A stretch of DNA of 12,101 bases from contig NAOQ01000447.1 of the NCBI GenBank assembly GCA_002751075.1, positions 32,778 through 44,878 of the forward strand, in the 5' to 3' direction. Numbering within the stretch: the first letter of the stretch is position 1; every line of letters starts with the position of its first letter. Position numbers and translations under genes: made by a program. Below are positions 1 through 8,242 of the stretch, in pieces. The notes beneath the pieces were generated by a model. The model worked only from the letters and a program-made list of their open reading frames with translations, was not told the DNA's origin and did no database searches. The DNA comes from Ichthyophonus hoferi. Lineage: Eukaryota > Opisthokonta > Ichthyosporea > Ichthyophonida > Ichthyophonidae.

Positions 1-22
1 ATATATATATATATATATATAT
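1..22. repeat. TA dinucleotide microsatellite
   Basis: The window opens inside an uninterrupted TA run of 22 bases, so its true left end is unknown. Confidence 0.9.
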
Positions 23-983
23 GAAACAATATCTGTATGTCAGATATTGCTAGAATATATATTGTTGTAAAATTTTGCTTAATAGTTTTGAATGACTGAT
101 ATATACAATTGTATGCTTGCTAAATGATCATGATGAATAGTAGTAGCTTGTCAAACAAATTATGAAATATGTATTAGGCGAATATTAATCAAATATGTTT
201 ACCAATAATAAATGTAGCATTTAGCAGTAAATTACTAAAAGACCACACAATCCTAATGATTCAAAGATATATGGGCCTTATGATGGCATGTGAGAATATC
301 GTCAATATGAGATGTAACATAAATGTGCTGTTTAAATTATCAAAACAATGAAATATGGAGTTATAGTGTCAAAGAAGGCTTAAAAGTGGCAATGAACAAT
401 AGCTGTTAACAATAGTTTATCAGAGAAAGAACATAGTTAAGTTGAATAGATGCGACCTGTTTTGTTTGTGGAATGGTTAAACATATTGCAATAAACTGCC
501 TGAAGAGGCCCAGAAATAATCAAGATGGAAACCCTTAGGGCCATGAACATCCAAAGAAATTAAATAATGACAGGTATTGTTATTATTACAAATAGTCTGC
601 AGATCATATTACCGGGGTATGTAGGAGTGAGAGGAGAATTGCTAACATTTAGCTTCTATTTTTCCTATCGGTGGCCACTAAAGTAGTATTTTTTGATTGT
701 GGTGGTGTAAGGATAAAGAACGCTATAAGAATGCATAGTTAAGGAAATAGATTGGTAGAAAAATGTCGAGTTGCAACTCATAAATCGTTTTGCTATTGTA
801 GAACTACAGGCCAGCACATAGAGTATACTAATAGCCTCAAGCAAATTTATTCAAGAAAATGTTGACAATGGGATTCCAGATTATGAAAAGTCAAAAATTC
901 GGGAAACATCTACATTGAGTTGGTTGGGTCGGAAGACATCTGATCAAATGATATGTAACACATGGGTAAACGTATATTTGCGT
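23..983. other. AT-rich sequence, no gene seen
   Basis: No open frame exceeds about 55 codons here. The longest, plus strand and ending in TGA at 349-351, is not unusual for this base composition. An AATAAA on the minus strand (846-851) lies about 133 bases past the stop codon of the gene at 984 and could be its polyadenylation signal. No CCAAT pentamer, tandem array or RNA gene was found. Confidence 0.5.
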
Positions 984-1561
984 TCATTTAAGAAGTATTT
1001 TGTAAAATATGAGTAGAAATAGACATAGTATGCCTATTGTTTTTAAACACCTCAGAAAAAAACCTTGCTTTATAAAATTGGCGTTGGTTTTCAATGGAAT
1101 GAGGCTCAATTCATCACACTCGTTTATGAAATTACGCCTATATAGGGCCTTGGAATCTTTGCTTAAAGCTTCTTGGTCTTTCAATAAATAATATACTGTT
1201 ATTTTGGTGCAAAAAGTAATTATATCTTCAGTGGGAGAAATACTAATATCATATTGTTCTAGTTGGCCTGGTAGATTATTATCTGTATTATATAGTTCTA
1301 TCTCTCTAAATATACTTGACATAATATATATGTTTGCTTTTCCAAAAATGAATGAATATAAGACATTATTGTTTGAATGACTGGACAACAGCCTATTATT
1401 ATTCTTTTTAGTCTTATAAATATCTTTCTTGATATTTCAATACTATTTTGATGCTATACAATAAAATACCTTCTACTCCTTATTCTTAAGTCTGGTTGGT
1501 CCTGAGTATTATTAAACACATTTGCTCTATCAATTTCTAAGTTATTAAGCAGTAATGACAT
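984..1561 (-). CDS. Candidate two-exon gene, tail-anchored membrane protein of unknown function
   Basis: I read two exons, complement(join(984..1380, 1470..1561)), giving 162 residues. The 3' part is an open frame of 150 codons from 1436 to a TGA at 984, much longer than expected at this composition and free of repeats. ATG at 1561 directly follows an in-frame TGA, which supports it as the start. The first exon ends in AG before GTATTT (intron position 1469). The acceptor TTGTCCAG ends at 1381, leaving an 89-nt intron in phase 2, so the frames join. A second acceptor, TAG ending at 1393, is also in frame and would add four residues. The N-terminal half is polar and Asn-rich. The last 21 residues form a hydrophobic segment ending in YKILLK, as in tail-anchored ER or mitochondrial proteins. 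I do not recognise a family; no SNARE heptads, TPRs or catalytic motif are visible. A one-exon version from ATG 1322 (112 residues) is the alternative. Confidence 0.4.
1381..1469 (-). other. Predicted spliceosomal intron, 89 nt
   Basis: On the minus strand it starts GTATTT after an exon ending in AG, and ends TTGTCCAG. It contains in-frame stops and is very AT-rich. A GACTAAA stretch upstream of the acceptor could serve as branch site. The phase (2) matches on both sides. It is inferred from sequence only. Confidence 0.35.
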
Positions 1562-3590
1562 GGCTCAGCTAACAGGAATGTCATACCAGGCTTTAACTAA
1601 GTAAGATTGTAATGTTTTTTCTGTGGTACTAAAAACGAATGTAAAGAAATGATAGAAAAAAAATGCAGTGAAAACTTTGGTTCCAAAAATATCTATATAT
1701 TATGAATTTATATTGATAAAATATTGTGCAGAAAAATACTTTCACTATCAGTTACCACAGGGTCACCTATTTAATGAGAATTTCTTCCCTAAACCTGGCA
1801 AACGCAAGTGAGGTTACCAGCTTTTTAATAAAGAGATATACACGCCCTTTGTGTAATAAAAACATTTATGTACTCTCTTCGTTGTAAATGGCAAATTTCA
1901 TCAATTAATTATAATTTATTTTAGACTGTATCAATATAAAGAAACGTAATTTAATATAATATTATACAACATATTTTAATCCGTTGGTAGATTACATTGT
2001 CACTACCTTCCTGCCTAAACATAAATCCTTCCAAGCAAGCATTCATGCTAATGACTATATGCTTATAATTGTAAAGTTATTTTACTTATGGTGGGAATTT
2101 ATCGATATTTCTTTGCTAATAAGAAAAAAATCTGCAATTATAGAATAATAAACAATGTATATAATTCCAAAACTACAGATATATTTTAATAATTATTAAT
2201 AAATGACTGCCTTTAAGAAATTAGGACAAAATAAAAAACAACACTAAATGAGTTCTGTGATTTCTGCATATGTAAAAGCAAAATCCTTAATGTTCAATCT
2301 GTAAGCCTAAGCAATGAATTAATTGTATTATCTACCAGTACAAGTATGGGTGTAATAATTTACAACCAAAACACTCATTGTGTTGTGATTCAGTAATTGG
2401 TTCAGTGAAAGGTGTTAATAACGTTATTGAATCAGAGGTCTGATTTATGATTTCAAAGAGGTTGCTACTATGATCTGTAACTACCATTTACTTCTGAAAG
2501 ATAGCTATATTAAAATCGATTCTACTCTTTAGTACAAGTCTGTATTTATTATTATTCTCTTCAGTGTCTATTACAAGCAAAGTTCTTTCTAATTTTTATG
2601 CAACAGAAAGTTGCACATAGAGTGGAAGTGTACTGGGCCCATAGCCCAGAAGTCGTTGAATTGAAATCTATCTACACTATATCTTTATGATTTTTCAATA
2701 TCCTGTTCTCTAATTATTTTTAATTTGATTATTGCAGGAATGCCTGATCGTAAATGAAATATATTATTTCAAATGGGTTTTCACTAGAGTATAATTATTA
2801 TGTCACTATATATATATTGGAGAAGCATACTGGTAATAAAAAAATAAAAAAAATATTTATTTATTTTATGTAATCATCTTATTAATTTTCCGTTCAAGTG
2901 AATTTGGTCTACAGCACCTGACTTATACTATTTTCACTTATCACACAAACACTCCAATATCTCTTTATTTTTTAATAAACTTAATAGCCAAAATTCTATT
3001 TGATGTATTACTATTTACAGGAAATAAAGTTGGTATCTGGTGGACTAGATTCTCATTGTCTTGTTGATGTTTAAGCATAACTGATCCGAATAATTACATC
3101 AGGTAAAAGTAAAGTTATCGGTTTAGCCTATTATGCTTGTCACTTACGCTGATTATTTGAATTAAGTGATGCTTTTAATTTCTTTCTCTGTAATTTATAA
3201 TAAATATAAAATAAAAATAAAAATCATCAATGTTATAAACTGGAACATGGTATCTTCTAATGACGGATGAACAATACCAGGGTAACCTAGTTGGCCCTCT
3301 ACTACAGTTTCTAGTCGATAAAATTACACTGCCTGGAAGACAGTAAAGTATAATATTAATAAAAGCATAATATACATATTCCACAATACCTTATTTGATA
3401 ATAGACTGATAGACCTAGTAACATACATTTATTTGTTGTAATACCATCAATATATTATTTTATAATTGTAGCTTTTCTTCTTTATTGTTAAAGAACTATT
3501 AATAGATTCACTCCCTGGGTGATTTGTATTACGATGCAAGCTTATATATAGTTGATTGTATTCCAGTTTATAAAGAATTATTGAATCTTA
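1562..3590. other. AT-rich sequence without a supportable gene
   Basis: No frame here stands out. It holds a 12-bp perfect palindrome centred on AACGTT (2417-2428), a small GC hairpin (CTGGGC at 2633-2638 pairing with GCCCAG at 2644-2649), and an A/T-run cluster near 2838-2870. Only three CCAAT pentamers occur in the whole first 3.5 kb (2395, 2816, 2954), which sets the background for the CCAAT-rich part to the right. Exon-like fragments near 2565-2690 and 3260-3343 are too short to call. Confidence 0.5.
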
Positions 3591-4154
3591 ACCAATAGTA
3601 TCCAATCCTAACTTATTCCACTAAGGGATGAGTGGCATGTAGTTTAAATTGTAATATAATTGATAGAAGACGTCAGCAATTTAAAACATCCATAACATAC
3701 ACGTTTTTTAAAACTACAAGGAATATCTTCTTAAATAAAGACTTGCTAAGGCCTGGTGTATGCCTAGAGTTCAGAAATTTTCTTGACAAATAGGCGACAT
3801 CTTTGATAATTTTCAGTAAGAATAGAAGAATATACTCTATAATATTTTATTCATAAAATTAATGTTATGTATGCCAATTTCAGTTGGTGTAATAATTATG
3901 TCTCTGTGGCAGCCGACTATTACAAGCAGAGATTTTAGGATAAAACCTCTATAGCCTTTATCCAGTATCACTACGCAATCAAAAGTTCCCAATCCGTCTT
4001 AGATGAAATCTTTTTACGTCTAAATATAGCATTTTAAATATGAAATACTTGAAGAACCCAGCATTAATAAAAAAGATAATTATAACTATAATTGTGTTTC
4101 CTGTTATATATGCAGCTATATTCTACAATATATATATATAACATTTTTATTCAG

Positions 4155-4186
4155 CCAATATTATTAACTCTATTTAACTGACGTCA
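4155..4186. promoter_or_regulatory. CCAAT-N19-TGACGTCA composite site
   Basis: CCAAT at 4155-4159 is followed after 19 bases by the perfect CRE palindrome TGACGTCA at 4179-4186. The same pair with the same 19-base gap recurs at 7988-8019. CRE octamers are bound by CREB/ATF-type bZIP dimers and CCAAT by NF-Y. No start site or gene is visible nearby. Confidence 0.45.
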
Positions 4187-4338
4187 ATATTACATCCTAC
4201 CAGTAAACAAATTCTAAGTAAATACTTTCCATGTTCACACTAACGCCTCTCCCTCCCCTGTAAAAAGTAGACAAAACAGATATGTCTTAGGGGTCATTCT
4301 ACAACCCCTTATACCGTTTTAATTTTTAATTTTTAATG

Positions 4339-4389
4339 GTTACCGGCAACCAATCTCTACCAATGTTTATTGGCTAATAATATAATTGG
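4339..4389. promoter_or_regulatory. X-box-like site fused to a cluster of four CCAAT boxes
   Basis: GTTACCGGCAAC at 4339-4350 fits the RFX X-box rule GTNRCC(N0-3)RGYAAC with zero spacer. Its last C is the first base of CCAAT at 4350. Further boxes follow at 4360 (plus) and at 4369 and 4385 (minus orientation), and the pair at 4360/4369 forms an inverted repeat with a 4-base loop. A 12-bp perfect palindrome TTAGGATCCTAA follows at 4393-4404. Binding by RFX and NF-Y is inferred from motifs only. Confidence 0.45.
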
Positions 4390-4404
4390 ATATTAGGATC
4401 CTAA

Positions 4405-5156
4405 GTGTTGTATAAGAAATTACTGGCGGAAGATCATATATGACCAGCCCAGAGTAAATTATTTGCAGTCAATTGGATTGCTTTGTTATAATTAGCTACC
4501 AATAGCAGCGTTCAGGAATGTAGCATATGGCATACTGATTGGATAAAAAGGGAGTTAGTCAGATTTAATCTCAAATATGGTTTATATCGCTATTTTGTAC
4601 ATTCATCATTCTATCAATTGTAATAGCCCCTATATCTTATCTACCAATCCAAGATAGGCATATTTATAGCCGAATGAACCGTCCATAATAAACCAATGGT
4701 TTAGCCTTAGATATGTTTTGATTGAAGTAGTCCAATTTTTATACATGAAGAGAATATGACTGAATTATATACGTCATTAGTGGGTCTAAAACATTACGTG
4801 CAGAACCTTTGTAAACAGGTTAAAAAGGTAAAAATATACATATATGACTTGAAATCTAGAAAAAAGTATATTAATGGGCTGGAATCATTACAGTTTTATC
4901 AATTAATGTGTTTCATTATCAGCAGAGGTTATCTATCTATATACATACAATACGCTAAAGAATAGACCAACAACATAAAAAAAACGTAGTGGAATTTACC
5001 CTATGTCTGTCTTGGCAAGGTCTCGCAATTTGCATTTCAGGCTAGTGGATCCCTCTATATAATTTTTATCACTGCCAAAGCAAGAGCGTCATTATGTTAG
5101 CTTGGGTGGTTATCATTGGCAGTTAGCAGTTAGTCTAGATTTAAATTAGTAACTTG
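4405..5156. other. CCAAT-containing sequence, no convincing gene
   Basis: It contains seven CCAAT pentamers and a CRE-like TACGTCAT at 4770-4777. A plus-strand frame of 69 codons begins at ATG 4756 and stops at 4963-4965. It encodes a basic peptide with no recognisable domain, and frames of this length are expected several times by chance in a window like this. It matters only as a possible remnant upstream of the A-rich tract at 5188. Confidence 0.4.
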
Positions 5157-5217
5157 AATAAATAAATATATATATATTTTTTTTGTCAAAAAAAAAAAAA
5201 AACGAAAAAAAAAAAAA
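5157..5217 (+). repeat. Poly(A)-like tract preceded by AATAAA
   Basis: Overlapping AATAAA hexamers (5157-5162 and 5161-5166) are followed after a TA and T run by A15 (5188-5202), CG, then A13 (5205-5217). The hexamer-to-A-run spacing of about 22-26 bases is that of a cleaved and polyadenylated mRNA end, so this could be the 3' tail of a retroposed copy. No retroelement frame or target-site duplication was found, and a simple A-run is equally possible. Confidence 0.45.
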
Positions 5218-5287
5218 CCAAAACCTAAATGCTAACTAACATAATCATATACAACAAATACAAAATTAACAAGTCTAAAATTTCCTT

Positions 5288-5292
5288 AAAAA
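5288..5292 (-). terminator. RNA polymerase III terminator of tRNA-Thr
   Basis: Five T residues on the minus strand begin four bases after the last base-paired position of the tRNA (three after the discriminator), the usual Pol III stop. A further T-rich tract on the same strand (5217-5188) would act as a backup. Confidence 0.8.
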
Positions 5293-5295
5293 TAG

Positions 5296-5367
5296 AGGCG
5301 ACGCCGTGGATCGAACACGGGACCTCCTGTTTACAAGACAGGTGCACTACCACTATGCTACGCCGCC
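5296..5367 (-). tRNA. tRNA-Thr, anticodon TGT
   Basis: It decodes ACA. All four arms close: a 7-bp acceptor stem (one G-U, 5-68), a 4-bp D stem (one U-G), a 5-bp anticodon stem CCTGT/ACAGG with loop CTTGTAA, a 5-base variable region, and a 5-bp T stem with loop TTCGATC. The invariant U8, A14, G18-G19, A21, U33, U54-U55-C56 and A58 are present. TAGCATAGTGG serves as A box and GTTCGATCC as B box. The discriminator is U (5296), and CCA is not encoded, as in eukaryotic nuclear genes. There is no intron. The intact fold and the terminator argue for a working gene rather than a SINE head, since no A-rich tail follows on its own strand. Confidence 0.96.
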
Positions 5368-5374
5368 AGACGTG

Positions 5375-5405
5375 CCAATGAAACATGGACATTGTATATG
5401 TACAT
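5375..5405 (-). promoter_or_regulatory. CCAAT and TATA-like sequence upstream of the tRNA
   Basis: Reading the minus strand, an ATTGG lies 8 bases before the tRNA 5' end and a TATGTACATATAC stretch about 23-38 bases before it. Some eukaryotes (fission yeast and plants, for example) use a TATA-like element at about this distance with Pol III tRNA genes. Such words are common in AT-rich DNA, so function is uncertain. Confidence 0.25.
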
Positions 5406-5846
5406 ATTAATAGGGTCCACATGATAGTAGCATAGCATACATTATAAGAACTATTAATCGTATGTATATCAATAAACAGTATAGAAATATGTGTATCTAT
5501 TCCTACTACTAATCGTATAATCACATGTATATATACTTACAATCAACAACGTATATATGTTTTTATTTCTATGTAACCATGGCAATATAATAGCTTGCAT
5601 ATATATAAATACATATAACGGTAGATAGAAATAATTAGAAATAATTAGAAATAAGCTTATATTGAACAAATAAAGGTCCATTATCTGCATCTTTTCCCCA
5701 TATATAGTAATACCTGTCCACTCGTTTTAATACTATTTCAAGGGATTTATTCGATTGGAGCATTGTACTGATAAGAGCTGCCCAGTCGTGATACTCGGCC
5801 ACTAGGCAGTGATCTAGCAAATATCTGTATGTATGATAAATAGTAC
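5406..5846. other. AT-rich spacer, no gene seen
   Basis: This separates the tRNA from the 16-bp array. Apart from one CCAAT (5754) and short repeated words (AATTAGAAAT doubled near 5632-5652), nothing recognisable is present. Overlapping minus-strand frames here lack any domain. Confidence 0.5.
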
Positions 5847-6054
5847 AATAATAGGATAGTATAGTAATAGGATAGTACAGTAATAGGATAGTCTAGTAAT
5901 AGGATAGTATAGTAATAGGATAATATAATAATAGGATAGTATAGTAATAGGATAGTATAATAATAGGATAATATAATAATAGGATAGTATAGCAATAGGA
6001 TAGCATAATAATAGGATAATATAATAATAGGATAGTATAGTAATAGGATAGCAT
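5847..6054. repeat. 16-bp tandem repeat, 13 units
   Basis: The consensus is ARTAATAGGATAGTAT, in 13 exact-length units with no indels (13 x 16 = 208 bp) and a few substitutions per unit. The minus strand is nearly stop-free, so it opens meaningless Tyr/Ile/Leu-rich frames of about 65-107 codons. The unit looks like two diverged 8-mers and resembles the GGTAATAG-TATAGTAG pair in the array at 10.3 kb. Confidence 0.95.
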
Positions 6055-6957
6055 ATACATATAATGGCACAATAAAAAGGTAATAGGCAAATATATTAGT
6101 ATAGTAATATGACTGCAGGTATATTTATCTCTAATTGTGACAGGCTAAGAGGAGCAAATAAAACGGAGAGTAAGATGCACGCCAATGATATCAAAGCGCA
6201 GTTTGTTAAACCAATGAACATACAGGCATATATAGCACTGGAATGTTGATATGACAATATGATTGATCAAATTTCAATCCATGTTTGGGAAATTTCCTAA
6301 TGCCTGGCTTATTGAATAAAGTAAAACGATTGGTTGAGACTCAGGCCAATTATAGATATCTATTACGCCATATCACGCGTGCTTGGCATTTTGATTGCAT
6401 GAAGCACCCAGTACTAATCCTGGTTATTATGCCTTATTGGTGTTCTACCTGACCCATGCCCACTTTATAGCTATACATACATCCATGATAAAACTACGTG
6501 GACTATATAGCAACCAGCCACCAATAGCATACAAGAGAGCTCTCTCTAGCCAATCAACCATCTCCCTCACCCTCTTAACACCATGCTGACCAATCAGAAT
6601 ACACTACCTTAATTCGTCTATGCAGCTATTTTTTTCATTTTCACCAATCCGTAATGAGTCTTGAGACTGAGACCGGATTAGACTGCGATTATTGACTGTA
6701 GGATACGATAGGCAGGGTTGATTGGTCGGGCATTTATATATAAATATGTTATACACTTTTATGTATCTCACCCATAGGGGAAAGGTCTTGCTCTATGTCT
6801 TCAGTGTTTTAGCTCATATAAAATCTTATCTTAATATAAAAAAAATTGTTAATTATTTTTCGCTACTATAATTAAGGCCTTTTCAGAATTACAACACAAT
6901 TTCTTACTAAATATCTTTATAAAATGTTTTTGTCTTGCTTGTCTTTTATGTGTCTCT
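6055..6957. other. CCAAT-rich non-coding stretch
   Basis: Nine CCAAT pentamers lie at 6182-6721, including CCAATCA at 6550 and 6590 and TGATTGG at 6719. After the last comes TATATAAATA at 6736-6745, a plausible TATA box 10 bases downstream. A plus-strand frame from 6395 (64 codons) crosses four CCAAT boxes and has no domain. No RNA gene is recognised. Confidence 0.45.
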
Positions 6958-7086
6958 ATAGTATATAGTATATAATACACAATATATGGTATATAATACA
7001 TAGTATATAATACACAATATATAGTATATTACATAGTATATATTACATAGTATATAATTTAAAATACGTAGTACATAGTATATCGC
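6958..7086. repeat. Irregular TA-rich tandem repeat
   Basis: Variants of AGTATATAATACAYA and AGTATATATTACAT recur at roughly 14-35 bp. One 21-bp block is repeated exactly at 6967-6987 and 7002-7022. The array is degenerate at its right end. Confidence 0.75.
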
Positions 7087-7316
7087 AAATAAAATAGAAT
7101 CCAATCACAGGTAGCCATTAAAAGGTTCACACACTAAAATAACGACACAAATGATGTCAAGGAAAAAATATTAGAAATGAGCTAGGGTAGAGGGTAATGA
7201 TTGGTTTACTGTTATTAAGGTAGGGAAAATATGTTAATAATTATTGTATGGCATTATATTATAGTATATTATATTGTACAGTAAAACCAATATGCATACA
7301 TACACACACAAATCCA
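7087..7316. other. CCAAT-containing spacer
   Basis: Three CCAAT pentamers (7101 as CCAATCA, 7200 as TGATTGG, 7287) between two tandem arrays. No gene. Confidence 0.4.
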
Positions 7317-7525
7317 GTAACCTACCCTTATATAGTAACCTACCTTTATATAGCAGCCTACCCTTATATAGTAGCCTACCCTTATATAGTAAGCTATCCT
7401 TATATAGTAGCCTATCCTTATATAGTAACCTGCCCTTATATAGTAACCTACCCTTATATAGCAACCTACCCTTATATAGTAACCTACCCCTATATAGTAA
7501 CCTACCCTTATATGGTAACCTATCC
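7317..7525. repeat. 18-bp minisatellite, 11 units plus a partial
   Basis: The consensus is GTAACCTACCCTTATATA, with eleven complete units in perfect 18-bp register (7317-7514) and an 11-bp partial. Substitutions are mostly transitions. Since 18 is a multiple of three and stops are missing, several frames on both strands stay open for about 100 codons, with six-residue periodic peptides. These are not genes: the same repeat translates on both strands, and substitutions show no codon bias. On the minus strand each unit carries TATATAAGGG, a TATA-box-like word, next to GGTAGGTT. Confidence 0.95.
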
Positions 7526-7987
7526 ACCCACACATACCCATTCCCTCACCTCTGTCGGGTGACTTGGGCATGCTCATAGCGGTAAACTCTCTCCTGCTCC
7601 TGTGGTAAAACGCAGCACATTGGACAATGACCCTACCAATAGTACACGTAACTTAAAGTAATAAACCCCCTTATAATGCAAAAGATGGCCTCTTTACTTC
7701 TATAATTGACAGTAACAGACTCCCTCAAATGAAATTACAATAACAGGTGACACAGGGAAAGCATGAAAAATGGGGTTGAGTTTCGATTAATTGTGATTGG
7801 TAAAGACCGAATTTTAATTCATTGTATAAAATTGTAATTGGCCCATACGTCCATTAAGAGTCTATTCATATCTTCCAATGAGTATGTTGTATTAAAAGAT
7901 CATGTGGAAGGTGAGTGTAAGCAATAAATTCACGCCAATAAAATCATATCACATTTAACCATGTACACATACATACATGACACACGA
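7526..7987. other. Non-coding stretch with CCAAT boxes
   Basis: CCAAT pentamers lie at 7636, 7796, 7837, 7875 and 7935. TGATTGG (7794) is followed 24 bases after its end by TATAAAA at 7825-7831. The words ATTGGCCCATA (7837-7847) and CACGCCAAT (7931-7939) recur elsewhere in the field (8740-8750 and 6178-6186). No gene is supportable. Confidence 0.4.
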
Positions 7988-8019
7988 CCAATCACTGTCA
8001 TCCCAAGAGTGTGACGTCA
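7988..8019. promoter_or_regulatory. CCAATCA-N-TGACGTCA composite site, same 19-base gap
   Basis: CCAATCA starts at 7988 and TGACGTCA lies at 8012-8019. The gap from the CCAAT pentamer to the octamer is 19 bases, identical to that at 4155-4186. Flanking bases make GTGACGTCAT, a full CRE. No gene lies within reach on either side. Confidence 0.45.
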
Positions 8020-8086
8020 TAGGAAGATCAGGTGTACCTCCCCGGGCAGTGGTACACAAGGTGAAGGATCTTTGTATTCGCATTAG

Positions 8087-8115
8087 ATTGGCTCCCTGGA
8101 TGCCTAGCAACCAAT
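8087..8115. promoter_or_regulatory. ATTGG, X-box-like half site and CCAAT
   Basis: ATTGG at 8087 is followed by GATGCCTAGCAAC at 8099-8111, which fits the RFX X-box apart from its second base. It overlaps CCAAT at 8111-8115 by one C, exactly as the X-box at 4339 overlaps its CCAAT. It lies in the most GC-rich part of the window. Confidence 0.3.
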
Positions 8116-8201
8116 GTATTAAAGGTAATACAATGATAAAAATATTATTATAGCTATCTTCACTGCAAAACGCACGCCGTGCCGCACTTTCCCAACAAAA
8201 A

Positions 8202-8242
8202 CCAATCAGATAGTCAAGGTTGTGGCTACCTTGACTATAAAT
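8202..8242 (+). promoter_or_regulatory. CCAATCA - 10-bp inverted repeat - TATAAAT module
   Basis: CCAATCA (8202-8208) is followed by TAGTCAAGGT (8211-8220), a 7-base loop and its exact complement ACCTTGACTA (8228-8237), which runs into TATAAAT (8236-8242). A 10-bp perfect inverted repeat between a CCAAT box and a TATA box looks like an operator inside a core promoter. Downstream, no open frame with a domain begins, so any transcript would be non-coding or very small. Confidence 0.4.

Noticed and set aside
1009-1191. Plus-strand 60-codon frame
   Set aside because: It is antisense to the longer, better-supported minus-strand exon at 984-1380.
2565-2690. Plus-strand fragment after a pyrimidine-rich TTCAG, open to TGA at 2688
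   Set aside because: About 41 codons, with no partner exon found. Frames of this size are frequent by chance here, and the GC-rich part is also explained by a small hairpin.
3260-3343. Plus-strand exon-like fragment beginning ATG at 3260 with a possible GTAAAG donor at 3342
   Set aside because: The 28-residue peptide looks coding-like, but it is too short. Candidate acceptors near 3474 or 3508 lead only to short tails, so no gene model can be defended.
4756-4965. Plus-strand 69-codon frame with ATG
   Set aside because: Several frames of this length are expected by chance in this composition, and no domain or homologue is recognised.
5188-5367. tRNA-derived SINE
   Set aside because: The tRNA folds perfectly and ends in a Pol III terminator. 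The A-rich tract is on the opposite strand relative to the tRNA, so it is not a SINE tail.
5225-5524. Minus-strand 99-codon frame
   Set aside because: It runs through the tRNA-Thr gene, so the tRNA explains the sequence.
5747-6090. Minus-strand hydrophobic frames of 65 and 107 codons
   Set aside because: They read through the 16-bp tandem array, and the membrane-like character comes from the repeat composition.
7234-7579. Overlapping open frames of 99-104 codons on both strands
   Set aside because: They are translations of the 18-bp minisatellite. The period is a multiple of three and the unit has no stops, so several frames stay open with six-residue periodic peptides.
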